DNA of 64,000 nucleotides from DAOPYU01 sp942493245 (GCA_942493245.1 OW818685.1:2604001-2668000); one strand, 5' to 3'. Shown: positions 17,258 to 26,988, counted from the first letter of the stretch. A program made the numbers and translations. Notes: a model not told the origin generated them from the letters alone.

Positions 17258-17550
17258 TTGCCAGAAAGAATCTTCATTATTCCGACTGTCGGTTCTGACA
17301 ATGAGCGTTCCGTCCCGGAGGGACGGCAAGAAAGTAGCCCACCGTTTCAACGGTGGGAAAACGGTCCTCAGACAATTCGTCCCGGAGGGACGACTGAAAA
17401 ACAAGAGGTAACCGACAACCGTCCCTCCGGGACGGGGAAAAAGAATGATCCTGAACCCATCGCTGAAGCGCGGGCTATTGTCAAAAGTCCCTGACTGGAC
17501 TTAAATCCGGAACACCTGACTCCGCGTCATAATGAAGATTCTTTTGGCAA
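17258..17550. repeat. Hairpin-filled segment bounded by 22-23 bp inverted repeats
   Basis: TTGCCAGAAAGAATCTTCAT at 17258 (continuing to 17280) recurs inverted at 17529-17550 with one base deleted. Between them are four strong palindromes: 17310-17326, 17338-17357, 17378-17392 and 17419-17435. Three share the core CGTCCC-GGAGGGACG in either orientation; one is CCCACCGTTTCAACGGTGGG. The arrangement suggests a non-autonomous REP/MITE-like element of about 293 bp. A clear target duplication was not found. Confidence 0.6.
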
Positions 17551-17578
17551 CCACTATATTTCAAAACGATGAATGACG

Positions 17579-17795
17579 TCAGGGAGCGGTCCGTATCTCG
17601 AACTGATTTCCATCGGGCTTCTCGGGCTTGAACTGGATTTTGTCCGCGCTTTCCGGAGACACATGCGCCGTCCCCCCAATCTGGCCGGTCCTTGTCTGAA
17701 TCCACTGGAGGGCGCCCTGATAGTTCGGTGTCCCCATCCCTGCGTCGTACCCGGCATAAAAGACACCCGACACTCCATGCGATCTGGTTCAGAGC
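17579..17795 (-). pseudogene. Remnant of a third copy of the shared C-terminal module
   Basis: Reading the minus strand from about 17795 to a stop at 17579 gives about 70 residues containing GVSGVFYAGYDAGMGTPNYQ, then GALQWIQTRTGQIGG. These match the extreme C-terminus of the 498-residue protein (GISGYFHAGYD, LQTKSG) and the giant protein (GVSGRFVAGY, IQTKTG). The frame is closed by TGA just upstream, and none of the three frames continues the homology further 5', so only the 3' end of a former gene survives. The fragment could start at GTG 17773 but has no ribosome site. Confidence 0.7.
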
Positions 17796-18116
17796 GCATT
17801 TCCGCCATCCGTTCAACGCAATGCATTTTCCCGTCCACAAAATGAGACTTTGCGTTTTCATCCTTCCTCCGGGTAAGAAAAGTCTGGGAAATCGGTATTA
17901 ATGAGAACGCAGATACCGTATCATTCCTGCCTGACAGAGTCTATCTAAAACATATTGATTCATTTCCTAAATTCACAGGAAACTTGAATATAGGATAAAT
18001 TTGGCTTTTCTGAGGAAAACAGATCCACGACGTTGTTCTTCCCAATGAAAAAAACACCCACTTTCCAGGAGGGGGAAAATTCTGAACATTTAACTTTTAA
18101 AATTGCGAAGTCAGGT
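17796..18116. other. Intergenic, AT-richer, no gene seen
   Basis: About 320 bp lies between the module remnant and the stop of the histidine kinase. It is visibly richer in A and T than its surroundings (for example 17930-18010). No domain-bearing frame, tRNA or strong hairpin was found. Confidence 0.5.
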
Positions 18117-19328
18117 TTAATGAACACCGGGATAGCAAAGCACGAAAGATGTGCCTTTCCCCGGGGCGGAGTGCAGCGTCACTCGCCCACCCTGCGCCTC
18201 CACCCCTTTCTTGACATTGGCCAGCCCCAGACCCGTCCCCTTTGATTTCTTGGTCGTGAAGAACGGATCGAAGACGCGCTTCTGAATCTCGGGCGGAATC
18301 CCCGGCCCGTCATCGGTCACGAGCAGGCGCAACATCGAGCCGCTTTCGTCCCGGCCCACCGTCACCGTGATGGCCGACCCCCCGTGTTCGGCGATTGCTT
18401 CGATTGCGTTCCCGACCAAGTTATGAAGCGCATAACGCAAAGCGTTCGGATCCAGAGTCCAGACCAGGGTCGTATCGTCCGAAGTCTGGGTCAGCTGGAT
18501 CGTTTTGGATTCCGCATCCGGACGACACTGTTCAACCACTTCGCCCACCAGATCTGACACATTGACTGGCTGAAGAGCCGGTTTTTCCATCCGGGAGTAA
18601 CTGAGCATTTCACGCACCAGCGTCCCGATATCGCGCGTGGCCCGCTTCATGGGCGACCACCCGGCATTCAGGATTTTCCAGTCCTGCGTTTCCATTCCCT
18701 TGTCAATCAGCTGAATGGGCATTTCGAGGCGAGTCAGGATGTTTTTGACACTGTGCCCGATGTCCGCGAGCGCCACGGCAAAGGTGGCCAGACGCTCGCT
18801 TTCCTGTTTGGCAATGATCAGGCGGTGGTTCTCGATCGTGATCGCCACCTGATCGGCAAAGAGTTGCATCAGTTCCAGATCCTGCTCAAGAAACCCTTCG
18901 TCCGCATGACAATTGATCGCCTCAAGCACCCCGATCAACAACCCTTTGCGCACCATCGGGACCGCCGCCAGATTCCGCGTCGAAAATTCCGAGGCCTGGT
19001 CCACCTTCGCCGACCAAAGGGGGTTGCTCAAGGGATCGTTGGTGAAATAGGGCTTCTGTTCCTGCGCCACCTGGCCGACAATGCCTTCCCCCATCCGCAT
19101 GCGGAACTGCCGCACACGGGTTTCGGCTTCCCCCAGCGCGACGGCGAAGACCAGATCATTGTTTTCCGCGTCATAGATCGCCACGCTGGCCGCCTCGCAG
19201 TCCAGCAGGGTGGCGCACTCCTGGATGATGGCCAGCAGCATCTGCTCCAGATCGCTCACGCGCTCGCTGACCCGCCCCACCCGGTACAGACACTCACGCA
19301 GCGCAGTTGCAAACGACTCCTTTTTCAT
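18117..19328 (-). CDS. Soluble GAF-domain sensor histidine kinase
   Basis: A 403-residue kinase with no membrane segment. The N-terminal GAF domain (about 20-180) includes LLDCEAASVAIYD, MGEGIVGQVA and RNLAAVPMV. The dimerisation/phospho-acceptor helix has the His in LADIGHSVKNIL. The ATP-binding domain (about 285-400) has the N box LHNLVGNAIEAI, the G1 box VTDDGPGIPPEIQ, the F box FDPFFTTK and the G2 box GTGLGLANV. The start is fixed by TAGGAGAGGGG just upstream of the ATG. No response regulator gene is adjacent, so its partner is elsewhere; the CheY-like protein at 61.2 kb is only one possibility. The ligand sensed by GAF is unknown. Confidence 0.88.
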   Translation of the reverse strand: MKKESFATALRECLYRVGRVSERVSDLEQMLLAIIQECATLLDCEAASVAIYDAENNDLVFAVALGEAETRVRQFRMRMGEGIVGQVAQEQKPYFTNDPLSNPLWSAKVDQASEFSTRNLAAVPMVRKGLLIGVLEAINCHADEGFLEQDLELMQLFADQVAITIENHRLIIAKQESERLATFAVALADIGHSVKNILTRLEMPIQLIDKGMETQDWKILNAGWSPMKRATRDIGTLVREMLSYSRMEKPALQPVNVSDLVGEVVEQCRPDAESKTIQLTQTSDDTTLVWTLDPNALRYALHNLVGNAIEAIAEHGGSAITVTVGRDESGSMLRLLVTDDGPGIPPEIQKRVFDPFFTTKKSKGTGLGLANVKKGVEAQGGRVTLHSAPGKGTSFVLCYPGVH

Positions 19329-19513
19329 ACCCCTCTCCTACCCCAATTCATTGAATGCAAAATCTGGACCTCAGCAAGCAGGTAACCCCCCTTTGGTAGC
19401 CGATCGAGAGCGGGAATTCAATGGATTTCAAGCGTTCCGGTTTTCGGAGTCACCGATAACCTTCGAATAGTCAATCCATCGCAGAGACAATCTGTGAAAA
19501 GAGTCTTTTTCTA

Positions 19514-19541
19514 TTGACTTTTCAGGGGAATCGCCTAAAGT
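19514..19541 (+). promoter_or_regulatory. Candidate sigma-70 promoter for tRNA-Pro
   Basis: TTGACT (19514-19519) and TAAAGT (19536-19541) are 16 bp apart, about 100 bp upstream of the tRNA, in an otherwise gene-free stretch. The -35 matches consensus at 5 of 6 bases; the -10 is moderate. Confidence 0.45.
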
Positions 19542-19642
19542 CATGTCTCGACTTCAGTGTGCCAACACGGAGTCGAAGATTGACACGCGGATGTTCACAA
19601 AAGTCCGGTTGTTCTTTGCACAGAGTAGATAGAAGCATTGGC

Positions 19643-19719
19643 CGGGGCGTGGCGCAGATGGATAGCGTGCTTGACTGGGGGTCAAGAGGTCGCTGGTTCA
19701 AGTCCAGTCGCCCCGACCA
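19643..19719 (+). tRNA. tRNA-Pro (anticodon GGG)
   Basis: A full cloverleaf can be drawn. The acceptor CGGGGCG (19643-19649) pairs with CGCCCCG (19709-19715). The D arm GCGC/GCGT follows. The anticodon stem CTTGA/TCAAG encloses loop CTGGGGG with anticodon GGG at 19677-19679. The T arm GCTGG/CCAGT encloses TTCAAGT. Discriminator A and CCA appear encoded at 19716-19719. GGG reads proline codons CCC and CCU. Confidence 0.93.
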
Positions 19720-19753
19720 TTTTATTTCCGCACCGAAAGCCGGTGCCTGTTTC

Positions 19754-19786
19754 GAAGCCTGGAGAGCGTCACGCTCTTCAGGCTTC
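19754..19786. terminator. Hairpin between the tRNA and a convergent gene
   Basis: GAAGCCTGGAGAGCG (19754-19768) pairs with CGCTCTTCAGGCTTC (19772-19786) with one G-T wobble and a TCA loop. It lies between the end of tRNA-Pro and the stop of the convergent gene at 19800, so it probably stops transcription from one or both sides. Confidence 0.6.
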
Positions 19787-19799
19787 ATTCATATCAGGG

Positions 19800-22775
19800 T
19801 CATTTCGTCTCTGTGGCATCCTTCGTCTCCACCGTTACCTGAACTGTGACGGGCGCACTGACACGAATCCCGTCGTTCACAAACAGGTAATAAGTGGTCT
19901 GGTCCGGATGGTTGGGCGCGGTGAATTGCGCCACCCGCTCGCGGCTGACGACCTGGAATCCAAAACCTGCCGGAGCATTTTTCGCATCGGTGGCCAACAT
20001 CCATTCAAATTTGAGCAGCTGTCCCTCGGGATCTTTACTGCTGACCGCGTCCAGGTCGAAACGCTCCCCCGCCCGCACGGTCAACTGGGACTGGGCCACA
20101 TTGGCAACCGGCGCCAGATTCGTCTGCCATGTGGGAGGCTGGGACGGTGGCAGAAGCACCGGAGTCGGAGCCGGGAGCGCTTTCAAACTCGTACAAATCG
20201 GGTAAACCCCTTCAACCGGATTTCGGCTAAAGGCCGCGTAGAAATCCACCGAGGAAAGCCAGTGGCACTCCTCCTGATCGCCACTGACGACCCGAATCAG
20301 AAGAAGCCCCTCATCCTGTCCCCTGATTGAAGAAGAAACGCGAGGCTTCCAGGCTGAACCTCTGTCTGGCGTGGAGACCGTATCCGCCAGAAGACCCGGC
20401 GCAGGGTCTCTCCCCCACCCCAGGCTCAAAGGATTGGCCAGGGGCGTTGCATGCTCGATCGGATCGGTTGCTGGATCGTCCCAGACGGCGATTGACTGTT
20501 TTTCGAGAAAAAAACGTCCCCGGTCATCCACCTGTCCCGCAAATTTGGGGTAAACACCCAGAAAAGTTCCATATTCAGGCCCCAGCCAGGCGCCCTGATA
20601 CACATAGACGGCGGCGCCCACCAGCGGTTCATCCTCCAAACCCCGGACTTCCAGAACGTTCCGTCCCACGGGAATCGCGTTCCGGGCTGTCTGTCCCCAA
20701 TTGTCCCCAATCTTCTCCCGGAAGACATTGAGGAGTCCCGCAAAAGCGGACGGAAGCCACAATTGACCGCTCGGTTCCAGAATGGAGCGATACCCCGTCC
20801 GCATGGGCATCCCCAAACCATGCGAACCCCCCAAAGTTCCCTGCAGGTCCACAACAGGGAGTATCGGACTTCCGGCCAGACGCGACCCGTTCGCGCCGAG
20901 AATCCAAACCTTATCCTGACGGACAGCGAAGACATCGAGATCCGGAAGACCGAGTGTGGATTGTGTCAGGGAGCGCATCAGACGCGTGTTCAAGAGTGTC
21001 AAATCTTCTGGAACAACGGAAAAAAGGATCCCCGGAAAGTAGGCGGTTTCGGAACCCGGCTCCGGGAACTCAGCCGTTTTGACGGGTTCTCCCTGAGCAT
21101 TCACCTCAACAAAGTGATCCAGTGAGAAGGCCATTCGAACGCCGGATGGAGTGGTCTCCGTGTAAACCGCATTGCTCAGCAGGGAATTCATCTCCTCGTG
21201 ATGGGCGCGCAGGTAATCGAAACAGCTGAAGGAACCCACCAGATTCATCCGCTTGTTCTCCCGGCACTCGCGCGCCACCTGTCCGGTACAGCCAAACCGG
21301 ACTGGGAAGTCTGAAAGGCGCTGCACAACTTGATTGTTGGCTTCGCAAATCTCTTTCAGCGTGTCCTGCGGGTCCAAGGTCACCCGCAACCACGCTTCCG
21401 ATTCAGGCCAGACCCAATCGAAGCGCAACTCGCTCCATGCACCCGGTTCGAGTGGTTGATCCACCCGTTTTTCCTCCTGATGGAGAACCTCGGGTTGAGC
21501 GGGGAACAAGAAGTCATCTGGGGCGCTTTTCACAATTTCAAGGCGGACCATCGTACCCGCAGGCGCAGGAATCAGCCCCATGTTACAGAAACGCGCCAAG
21601 ACCTGCCCCGGCTTCCCGGCTGGCGAAATCAGGCGCATGTCGCGCCGGTCGGATACCGGCAGGCGCGACACACTGACCAGATCCAGATCCGGCCGGTCGG
21701 CATTGATAACTTCCAGGTCGTAAACGGCAAAAAGCCCACGGTACTTTGCCACCAAACGGCAATTTCCGGGTTTCATGGCCAGAACACGGCCATTCTCATC
21801 CACGGTCGCAATATCCATGTTCGAGGTAAACCATCCGACCACGGGGTTGCTCCTGTTCGATGACACCCCTCCGAACTCCAGAAGAGAACCGGTCAAGTTT
21901 TCCTCTCCACCCGTGTCCGGCCTGAGAGCCATCAGGCCAAACTGCTTGGGGAAACCTGCCACCACTCGCAGGTCGGAAGGAATTCCAAATGGAGTGGGCG
22001 TGATCCGAGTTTTTTCGCACGGCAGAGTCTGGAAATAATCCTGCGAGACAACTTGCCAGAGATCCAATTCCGTTGTGTGGAGAATCAATTCGTCCAGAGA
22101 CGCTTCGGAGGATTCATCGCCGACCCAGACGCGGGAATCCGGCATTTTTTCCGGATTGAGAAAGGTATTCCCTGCCGCAAGCGGTCCATCCACCTGTTTG
22201 CGGTCCAGAAAAAGCGCCAAACCGAAAGGCTGTCCCTCAAGCGATTTCCAGGCAATGGCGACATGATACCATTGTCCCTTCCGCCATGCCGAAACATCGG
22301 CGCGGGCTGCGGTCAGTTTCTCGGGCGACGCCATGACAAAACGCAGTTGACCTTTCGAGGACTTTTCGACAGTCAATCCATTACGCTGCGGGTCCCCGAT
22401 GCGCAGCAGTTTGTGGGTCTTTCCATCGTTACCATTCCATGCCGGTTGGACCCAGAAGGAAATCAAACCGGTTGTCCGTTTCAGGGACGGGAAGTCCACA
22501 GGAGCGGCCTGGGTCAGTTTGACCCCCGACCCGCAGGTTCCCGGACATTCGGGAAGCAGAGTTTGGGTCGGTGTCGTTCCCGGAACAGGTTCCAAGACCC
22601 CATCGGTGAACCAAGCCTGGGCAACCGATTCCGTCGCCGTTGCCACCAGCCGGCCAGGCGCTCCCACTTGCGCCCAGGCAATTGTGTTCCCCAAAAAAGT
22701 CCAGAAAATCCCTGCCCGCAGAAACAATGGGAGGCGGGAACGGAGTACGCCAAACCCTGCTACTAGATTCCACAT
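19800..22775 (-). CDS. Large secreted protein with LamG-like, Big_2-like and CARDB-like domains
   Basis: A 991-residue exported protein. The signal region (FLRAGIFWTFLGNTIAWAQ) is followed by a concanavalin/LamG-like domain (about 75-235; GLISFWVQPAWNG, WYHVAIAWK, LDELILHTTELD). A Big_2-like segment (about 310-345; STVDENGRVLAM-like pattern in IATVDENGRVLAMKPG) and a CARDB-like domain (about 350-490; VLARFCNMGLIPAPAGTMV, CEANNQVVQRL) follow. A long unassigned region spans about 490-880. A PKD/REJ-like domain lies at the end (about 890-985; RAGERFDLDAVSSKDPEGQL). GGGAGG lies 8 nt upstream of ATG 22775. No catalytic motif was recognised. An adhesive or matrix role is a guess. Confidence 0.7.
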   Translation of the reverse strand: MWNLVAGFGVLRSRLPLFLRAGIFWTFLGNTIAWAQVGAPGRLVATATESVAQAWFTDGVLEPVPGTTPTQTLLPECPGTCGSGVKLTQAAPVDFPSLKRTTGLISFWVQPAWNGNDGKTHKLLRIGDPQRNGLTVEKSSKGQLRFVMASPEKLTAARADVSAWRKGQWYHVAIAWKSLEGQPFGLALFLDRKQVDGPLAAGNTFLNPEKMPDSRVWVGDESSEASLDELILHTTELDLWQVVSQDYFQTLPCEKTRITPTPFGIPSDLRVVAGFPKQFGLMALRPDTGGEENLTGSLLEFGGVSSNRSNPVVGWFTSNMDIATVDENGRVLAMKPGNCRLVAKYRGLFAVYDLEVINADRPDLDLVSVSRLPVSDRRDMRLISPAGKPGQVLARFCNMGLIPAPAGTMVRLEIVKSAPDDFLFPAQPEVLHQEEKRVDQPLEPGAWSELRFDWVWPESEAWLRVTLDPQDTLKEICEANNQVVQRLSDFPVRFGCTGQVARECRENKRMNLVGSFSCFDYLRAHHEEMNSLLSNAVYTETTPSGVRMAFSLDHFVEVNAQGEPVKTAEFPEPGSETAYFPGILFSVVPEDLTLLNTRLMRSLTQSTLGLPDLDVFAVRQDKVWILGANGSRLAGSPILPVVDLQGTLGGSHGLGMPMRTGYRSILEPSGQLWLPSAFAGLLNVFREKIGDNWGQTARNAIPVGRNVLEVRGLEDEPLVGAAVYVYQGAWLGPEYGTFLGVYPKFAGQVDDRGRFFLEKQSIAVWDDPATDPIEHATPLANPLSLGWGRDPAPGLLADTVSTPDRGSAWKPRVSSSIRGQDEGLLLIRVVSGDQEECHWLSSVDFYAAFSRNPVEGVYPICTSLKALPAPTPVLLPPSQPPTWQTNLAPVANVAQSQLTVRAGERFDLDAVSSKDPEGQLLKFEWMLATDAKNAPAGFGFQVVSRERVAQFTAPNHPDQTTYYLFVNDGIRVSAPVTVQVTVETKDATETK

Positions 22776-23125
22776 CTTTCATCCTCCCTATTCGTACCCG
22801 GCTGCCACACTCTTCCAGTTCAGTCGGGAACCGCTCGTTCCACCCACAACTCGCAACAGATGCAAAGTATCCGTGAGACAAAACCCGGAGAATCCCCAAC
22901 CGGGAGGAAAGAACACACGAACAGAAGGCCTGCGAATTCCATGAGGCCATGTGTGTCACTATCCTATCGGGTCGGATCAGGAAAAGTCAAGGAGCGCCCG
23001 TCAAGCCTCCGGGGCGTCCCGTCCTCCCCTCCTTGCGTCACTCCATAACGCGAAAGGGGAAGAGTGATCTTTCTCACTCTTCCCCTTCAGATGTGACAGC
23101 AGACGCAGACGGTATTCCGTGTGGA
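22776..23125. other. Intergenic between the LamG-like and HEAT genes
   Basis: About 350 bp with no supportable gene. It must hold the promoter of the 991-residue protein, which is not obvious by eye, and it contains the hairpin at 23054-23087. Confidence 0.5.
23054..23087 (-). terminator. Hairpin after the HEAT-repeat gene
   Basis: A 14-bp perfect stem (AAGGGGAAGAGTGA at 23054-23067 with TCACTCTTCCCCTT at 23074-23087) has a 6-nt loop, 39 bp past the minus-strand stop at 23126. The T run is short (TTT). Confidence 0.6.
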
Positions 23126-25312
23126 TCAGTTGTTCATCAATCTGTCCGCGCGGCTGTTGACTTCGGGCGAAACATCGAGTTTCCGGATGTCTTCCGCGAT
23201 CTTTTTCGCGCCTTCCCTGTTCGTTCTACGCATACTGCCAGCCAGTTCCATCGCCGCCAGACCCGCCTCCAGTTTGAACTCGGGTTCTTGAGCCAGTTTC
23301 ATCAGACGATCCACCGCCGGCTGACTGGGCAGACTGCCGAGAGCGGCAATCGCCAGTTTCTTTTCGTCGGGACGACGCGCTTTGTCCAGAAGCGCCAGAC
23401 AGAGATCGGTCCGTTTCTCAATCGGAGCCGATTTGCTTTCCTTGACGAGACGAATGGCTCCGGTCGTCGCCAGCACATAGTGCGGCATCGGGAGATCCGC
23501 TTTCGAGACGGCCTCGAGCAAAGGGGCGCCTGCATCGAAGTTCGGCCAGTTGGAGAGCGTCCGAATTCCGGCTTCCCGAGTGTTTTCGTCCGCCGATTGG
23601 GCCGCCTCGGTCACAACCTTGAGCGCTGACGCACTGCCCGCCGCGCTGAGGGTCCGGATCATAGCGAGTTTTCCATCGGGCTGCGCCCCGTTCATTTTCT
23701 CGACAACCAGATTGACCGCCTCCTCTTTGTCCGTGGCTTTGCCCAACGCGCTCTTCAGGGCCGCTTCGCCACTCTTACGCGCTTCGGGCGATTTGGCTCC
23801 CACCAGCAACCCGGCCAGACTGGCCACGTCATTGCCCGCCGCCACATCCCCCATAGCCTTAAGAGCAGCCGCGCTGATCTTGGCATCCTCTTCACCGGCG
23901 TACGCAACCAGTTTCTCCGTGACTCCAGCCACCTGACGCTCGCCCAGAAGACCGATGGCCACCGCGCGACTCTCCGGTTTTCCGGAAGCGGCGCAGGCCA
24001 ATAGGGTTTCATCCACCATTGGACCCGACATTCGGGCCAATCCCTTTTGGGCATCTTTCTGCGTTTCTCCCTGAGCGGTCGCTGCCAGTTCCAGCAGCGT
24101 TGCGGCGCTTTCGTCGCATCCAATCCGGGTGAGCGTCTGAATCGCGGCCAGCCGCACGAATTCGTCCTCGCTCTTGATCGCCTCTTTTGCATATTTGACC
24201 GAAGAGAGATCTCCGCGCTCCGCCAGCAGTGTCAGGACTTGTTTCTGCCCGTCGGCATCCAACTTGGGCAGGAGTTGGCCCAAGGCCTCTGCCGCATCTT
24301 TCGTAGGCGCCTGACGCGCGGCCATGACGGCGGCGGCGCGAACCTTCGGGTCGGCATCCTGCGCCATCTTGACCACCAGTTTGGCTCCCTGATCCGGCAC
24401 ACAAGCCGTCAGTCCGTTCAAAGCCGCCACGCGGAGGTAGAAAAAATTGATATCCTTCGATTTTGAGGTCATTTTATCAAGCGACTTATTCAAGTCATCG
24501 AAGATCTTACCTGCGGCGGCCCGGTCATTCCGATTCATCAGTTCTCCGGCGGCAAACACCAGTCCCTGCCCCGCTTTTTTCTGAAGAGCGCCGTCTTTGT
24601 TTTCCAGCACAGCAAAGAGAGCATCGACACTATTCTTGTCCCCGATCTGGGCCAGCGCTCCAGCCGCGGCACAGGCCACCTGGGCATCCTTGTCATCGAG
24701 CGACGACTTGATGGCGTCCACCGCTTTCTCCGCTTTTCGCTGTCCCAGCGAGTTGATCAGCCCAATCTTCCCGTTCGCGTCTTTCGCCGCGGACAGTTCT
24801 TTGAGCAACACATCCGTCGCCGCGGGAGCAGGGTTCTTCTCCAGCGCGCGACGAGCATAGTCGCACAGATTTACATCGTCGGACTTGAGCAGTTTCGCCA
24901 GCGGTTCGACCGACTCTTCTTTGCCGATTCGTTCGAGTTGCAGAACAAACCAGTTCTTGACCACCCCGCTCACCTGGGGTTTTTCCAGATTCTGAATGAG
25001 CACTTTGGCAAACACTTCACGCTGCGCATCGGCGCCCGGTCGGGCGGCGTACGATCCCAGATTCTGCAGTTGGATCTGCGGATTGTAACGCGATTCGACT
25101 TTTTCGGCGTCCATCAGGGGAATCAGATAGTCCAGCGCTTTCTGATAGGACTCAGCCAGTTGGGCGGCTTCGAGCGCCGGCGCCTGGGCTTTCCCGGTCA
25201 ACTGATTGACCAATTCCTCGGGAGAGGTCTGAGCGAACACCCCGGCGGTCATGGCCAACGTGATCGCAAAGAAAAACCCGGTTCTCAAAAGCGAGAAAAA
25301 CTTGTCTTTCAT
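23126..25312 (-). CDS. Exported HEAT-repeat protein
   Basis: A 728-residue protein with a signal peptide (FFSLLRTGFFFAITLAMTAGVFA) and then almost wholly alpha-helical HEAT/PBS-lyase-like repeats of about 30 residues. Recurrent patterns include DDKDAQVACAAAGALAQIGD, DADPKVRAAAVMAARQ and SEDEFVRLAAIQTLTRIG. Such solenoids act as protein-binding scaffolds; no enzyme motif is present. ATG 25312 is chosen because AAAGGGA lies 8 nt upstream, while the longer start at 25330 has none. It lies 63 bp downstream of the Gfo/Idh/MocA gene on the same strand. HEAT proteins often accompany such oxidoreductases and glycoside genes in Planctomycetes-like genomes, so cotranscription is likely. Confidence 0.82.
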   Translation of the reverse strand: MKDKFFSLLRTGFFFAITLAMTAGVFAQTSPEELVNQLTGKAQAPALEAAQLAESYQKALDYLIPLMDAEKVESRYNPQIQLQNLGSYAARPGADAQREVFAKVLIQNLEKPQVSGVVKNWFVLQLERIGKEESVEPLAKLLKSDDVNLCDYARRALEKNPAPAATDVLLKELSAAKDANGKIGLINSLGQRKAEKAVDAIKSSLDDKDAQVACAAAGALAQIGDKNSVDALFAVLENKDGALQKKAGQGLVFAAGELMNRNDRAAAGKIFDDLNKSLDKMTSKSKDINFFYLRVAALNGLTACVPDQGAKLVVKMAQDADPKVRAAAVMAARQAPTKDAAEALGQLLPKLDADGQKQVLTLLAERGDLSSVKYAKEAIKSEDEFVRLAAIQTLTRIGCDESAATLLELAATAQGETQKDAQKGLARMSGPMVDETLLACAASGKPESRAVAIGLLGERQVAGVTEKLVAYAGEEDAKISAAALKAMGDVAAGNDVASLAGLLVGAKSPEARKSGEAALKSALGKATDKEEAVNLVVEKMNGAQPDGKLAMIRTLSAAGSASALKVVTEAAQSADENTREAGIRTLSNWPNFDAGAPLLEAVSKADLPMPHYVLATTGAIRLVKESKSAPIEKRTDLCLALLDKARRPDEKKLAIAALGSLPSQPAVDRLMKLAQEPEFKLEAGLAAMELAGSMRRTNREGAKKIAEDIRKLDVSPEVNSRADRLMNN

Positions 25313-25375
25313 TTCTATGGTCCCTTTCATGACAGGCGTAACAGAAATTGAATTTTACCTCAAAAGATGCGGCGC

Positions 25376-26674
25376 TCAAAGCACATAGGGCGCCCGGCGC
25401 GGACGGTCGTACCAGCGCTCGGCTGCGGAATCGTCCAGGATCTTCTCCTCAGCCGGATCCCATTTGATCGGGCGTCCGAGCCGCTCCGCAATGCCGCTGA
25501 GGTGGCAGATCGTGGCCGTGCGATGACCGATTTCCGCGTCACAAATCGTCTTGCGACCCGTCCGGATGCACTCGATCCAGTTGCCCTCATGATCGTTGGA
25601 TTCATACAAATGCGTCTCGTTCGGAAGCAGCGGCATTTTGGACAGTTCCATCGGAGTGGTCTCGATTCGGCCTCCCCGGCTCACCAGCACTTCGCCATCC
25701 GTCCCGATGAACTGAATCATCTGGCCATTGCGCGTGGGATGGTCGCGCAGAACACGCGTTCCGTCCGCATAATAATGCGTCTGGTATTGATGACCGTCCC
25801 ACCCCTTGGGGACGAACTTGACCGGGCCGGAATCGTCCATACCCAACGCCCACTGGATGATGTCGAAATGGTGAGCGCCCCAGTCGCCGTTTTTGCGGGA
25901 ACCGTATTCCCAGAAGCGCCGCCATCCGCCGCCGTAGTCGCCCTTGACACGCTCTTGATTGTACGGGTACCAGGGAGTCGGCCCCAGCCAGCGATCATAG
26001 TCAAACCCGGCGGGAATCGGCTGCTCGGGCAAGGTGGTGGGCGGCGCGAACTGGCCCAGACTGGTATAGATCGTGTGAACCTTCCCAATCCAGCCATTGC
26101 GAACGATCTCAGACGCCCTGCGGAAAGCGTACTCGGAACGCTGCTGGGAACCCACCTGGAAAACAATCCCATATTGCCGGGCCGTGTCACTCATCAAACG
26201 ACCTTCGCGAATCGTCAGTGTCATGGGTTTCTGGCAATAGACATGCTTGCCGGCCCGCATGGCGGCCAGGGAACAGAGAGCGTGCCAGTGGTCCGGTGTC
26301 ACCACAAAAACCCCGTCAATATCGGGCCGCTCACAGATTTTTTCATATTCAAGATAGGCGTCGCATCCCTTGTACGAGCCGCCAGGGGCCTTCTCCGCAT
26401 ACTTTTGTTCGACCCGCTTTTTTGCGCTTTCTCGTCGGCTCTCATACACATCGCACACGGCCACCACCTGGACGTCGTCGCGATTGAGCATCCCTTCCAG
26501 GTGCCCCCCCATCATCAGACCCATACCAATCATGCCGAGATTGATGCGGTTGCTGGGGGCTGTGGCGCCAAAGACCGTCGAGGGGACGATCGTTGGGAAA
26601 GCCGCAACCGCGCCAAGGGCCGCCGCGCCCTTGAGCAGAAAACTTCGGCGGCTTGGAGAAAAGTTTTTTTTCAT
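25376..26674 (-). CDS. Tat-exported Gfo/Idh/MocA-family oxidoreductase
   Basis: A 432-residue NAD(P)-dependent dehydrogenase exported by the Tat pathway. The twin-arginine signal SRRSFLLKGAAALGAVAAF occupies about residues 8-26. The Rossmann nucleotide site follows (NLGMIGMGLMMGGHL), then VVAVCDVYESRR. DGVFVVTPDHWHALCSLAAM and the catalytic-lysine motif YCQKPMTLTIREGR are present. The C-terminal alpha/beta domain includes the histidine in GDWGAHHFDIIQWALG. AGGAGAG precedes the ATG. Relatives oxidise sugars or polyols, some giving the 3-keto sugars that DUF1080 proteins cleave. The exact substrate is unknown. Confidence 0.88.
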   Translation of the reverse strand: MKKNFSPSRRSFLLKGAAALGAVAAFPTIVPSTVFGATAPSNRINLGMIGMGLMMGGHLEGMLNRDDVQVVAVCDVYESRRESAKKRVEQKYAEKAPGGSYKGCDAYLEYEKICERPDIDGVFVVTPDHWHALCSLAAMRAGKHVYCQKPMTLTIREGRLMSDTARQYGIVFQVGSQQRSEYAFRRASEIVRNGWIGKVHTIYTSLGQFAPPTTLPEQPIPAGFDYDRWLGPTPWYPYNQERVKGDYGGGWRRFWEYGSRKNGDWGAHHFDIIQWALGMDDSGPVKFVPKGWDGHQYQTHYYADGTRVLRDHPTRNGQMIQFIGTDGEVLVSRGGRIETTPMELSKMPLLPNETHLYESNDHEGNWIECIRTGRKTICDAEIGHRTATICHLSGIAERLGRPIKWDPAEEKILDDSAAERWYDRPRRAPYVL

Positions 26675-26898
26675 CGGTCAACTCTCCTGATTGGAATTGC
26701 GGGGCGGCACGCTTCCACCCGCACGAGAAACCCGGCACCTCTATCGAGCGCCTCCCGGCGAGCAAGAATCCACACCCCTTTCGTGAATCCGGATCCACAA
26801 ACGCGCAGAGGATTCGCGCTTAAATGATTGACCTCGCCCTGCGAATCGTCAACCTTTTTTTTACTCAAAACAGAAATAAAAGCACGGAGGGCACTTTG

Positions 26899-26916
26899 TT
26901 GTTTTCGCACGAGCAA
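26899..26916. promoter_or_regulatory. Candidate operator, copy A
   Basis: TTGTTTTCGCACGAGCAA is one of two similar dyads located exactly 90 bp apart upstream of the Gfo/Idh/MocA gene. Similarity extends outward (TTTGTTG before, AA after). The outer TTG/CAA symmetry and central CACG resemble LacI-family operators. Confidence 0.4.
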
Positions 26917-26988
26917 GAATTTAAAAACACATAAAAAAACACAAAGAAGACCCTGAAAACAGGACGAAAACTGCATGAGGCGGGTTTG

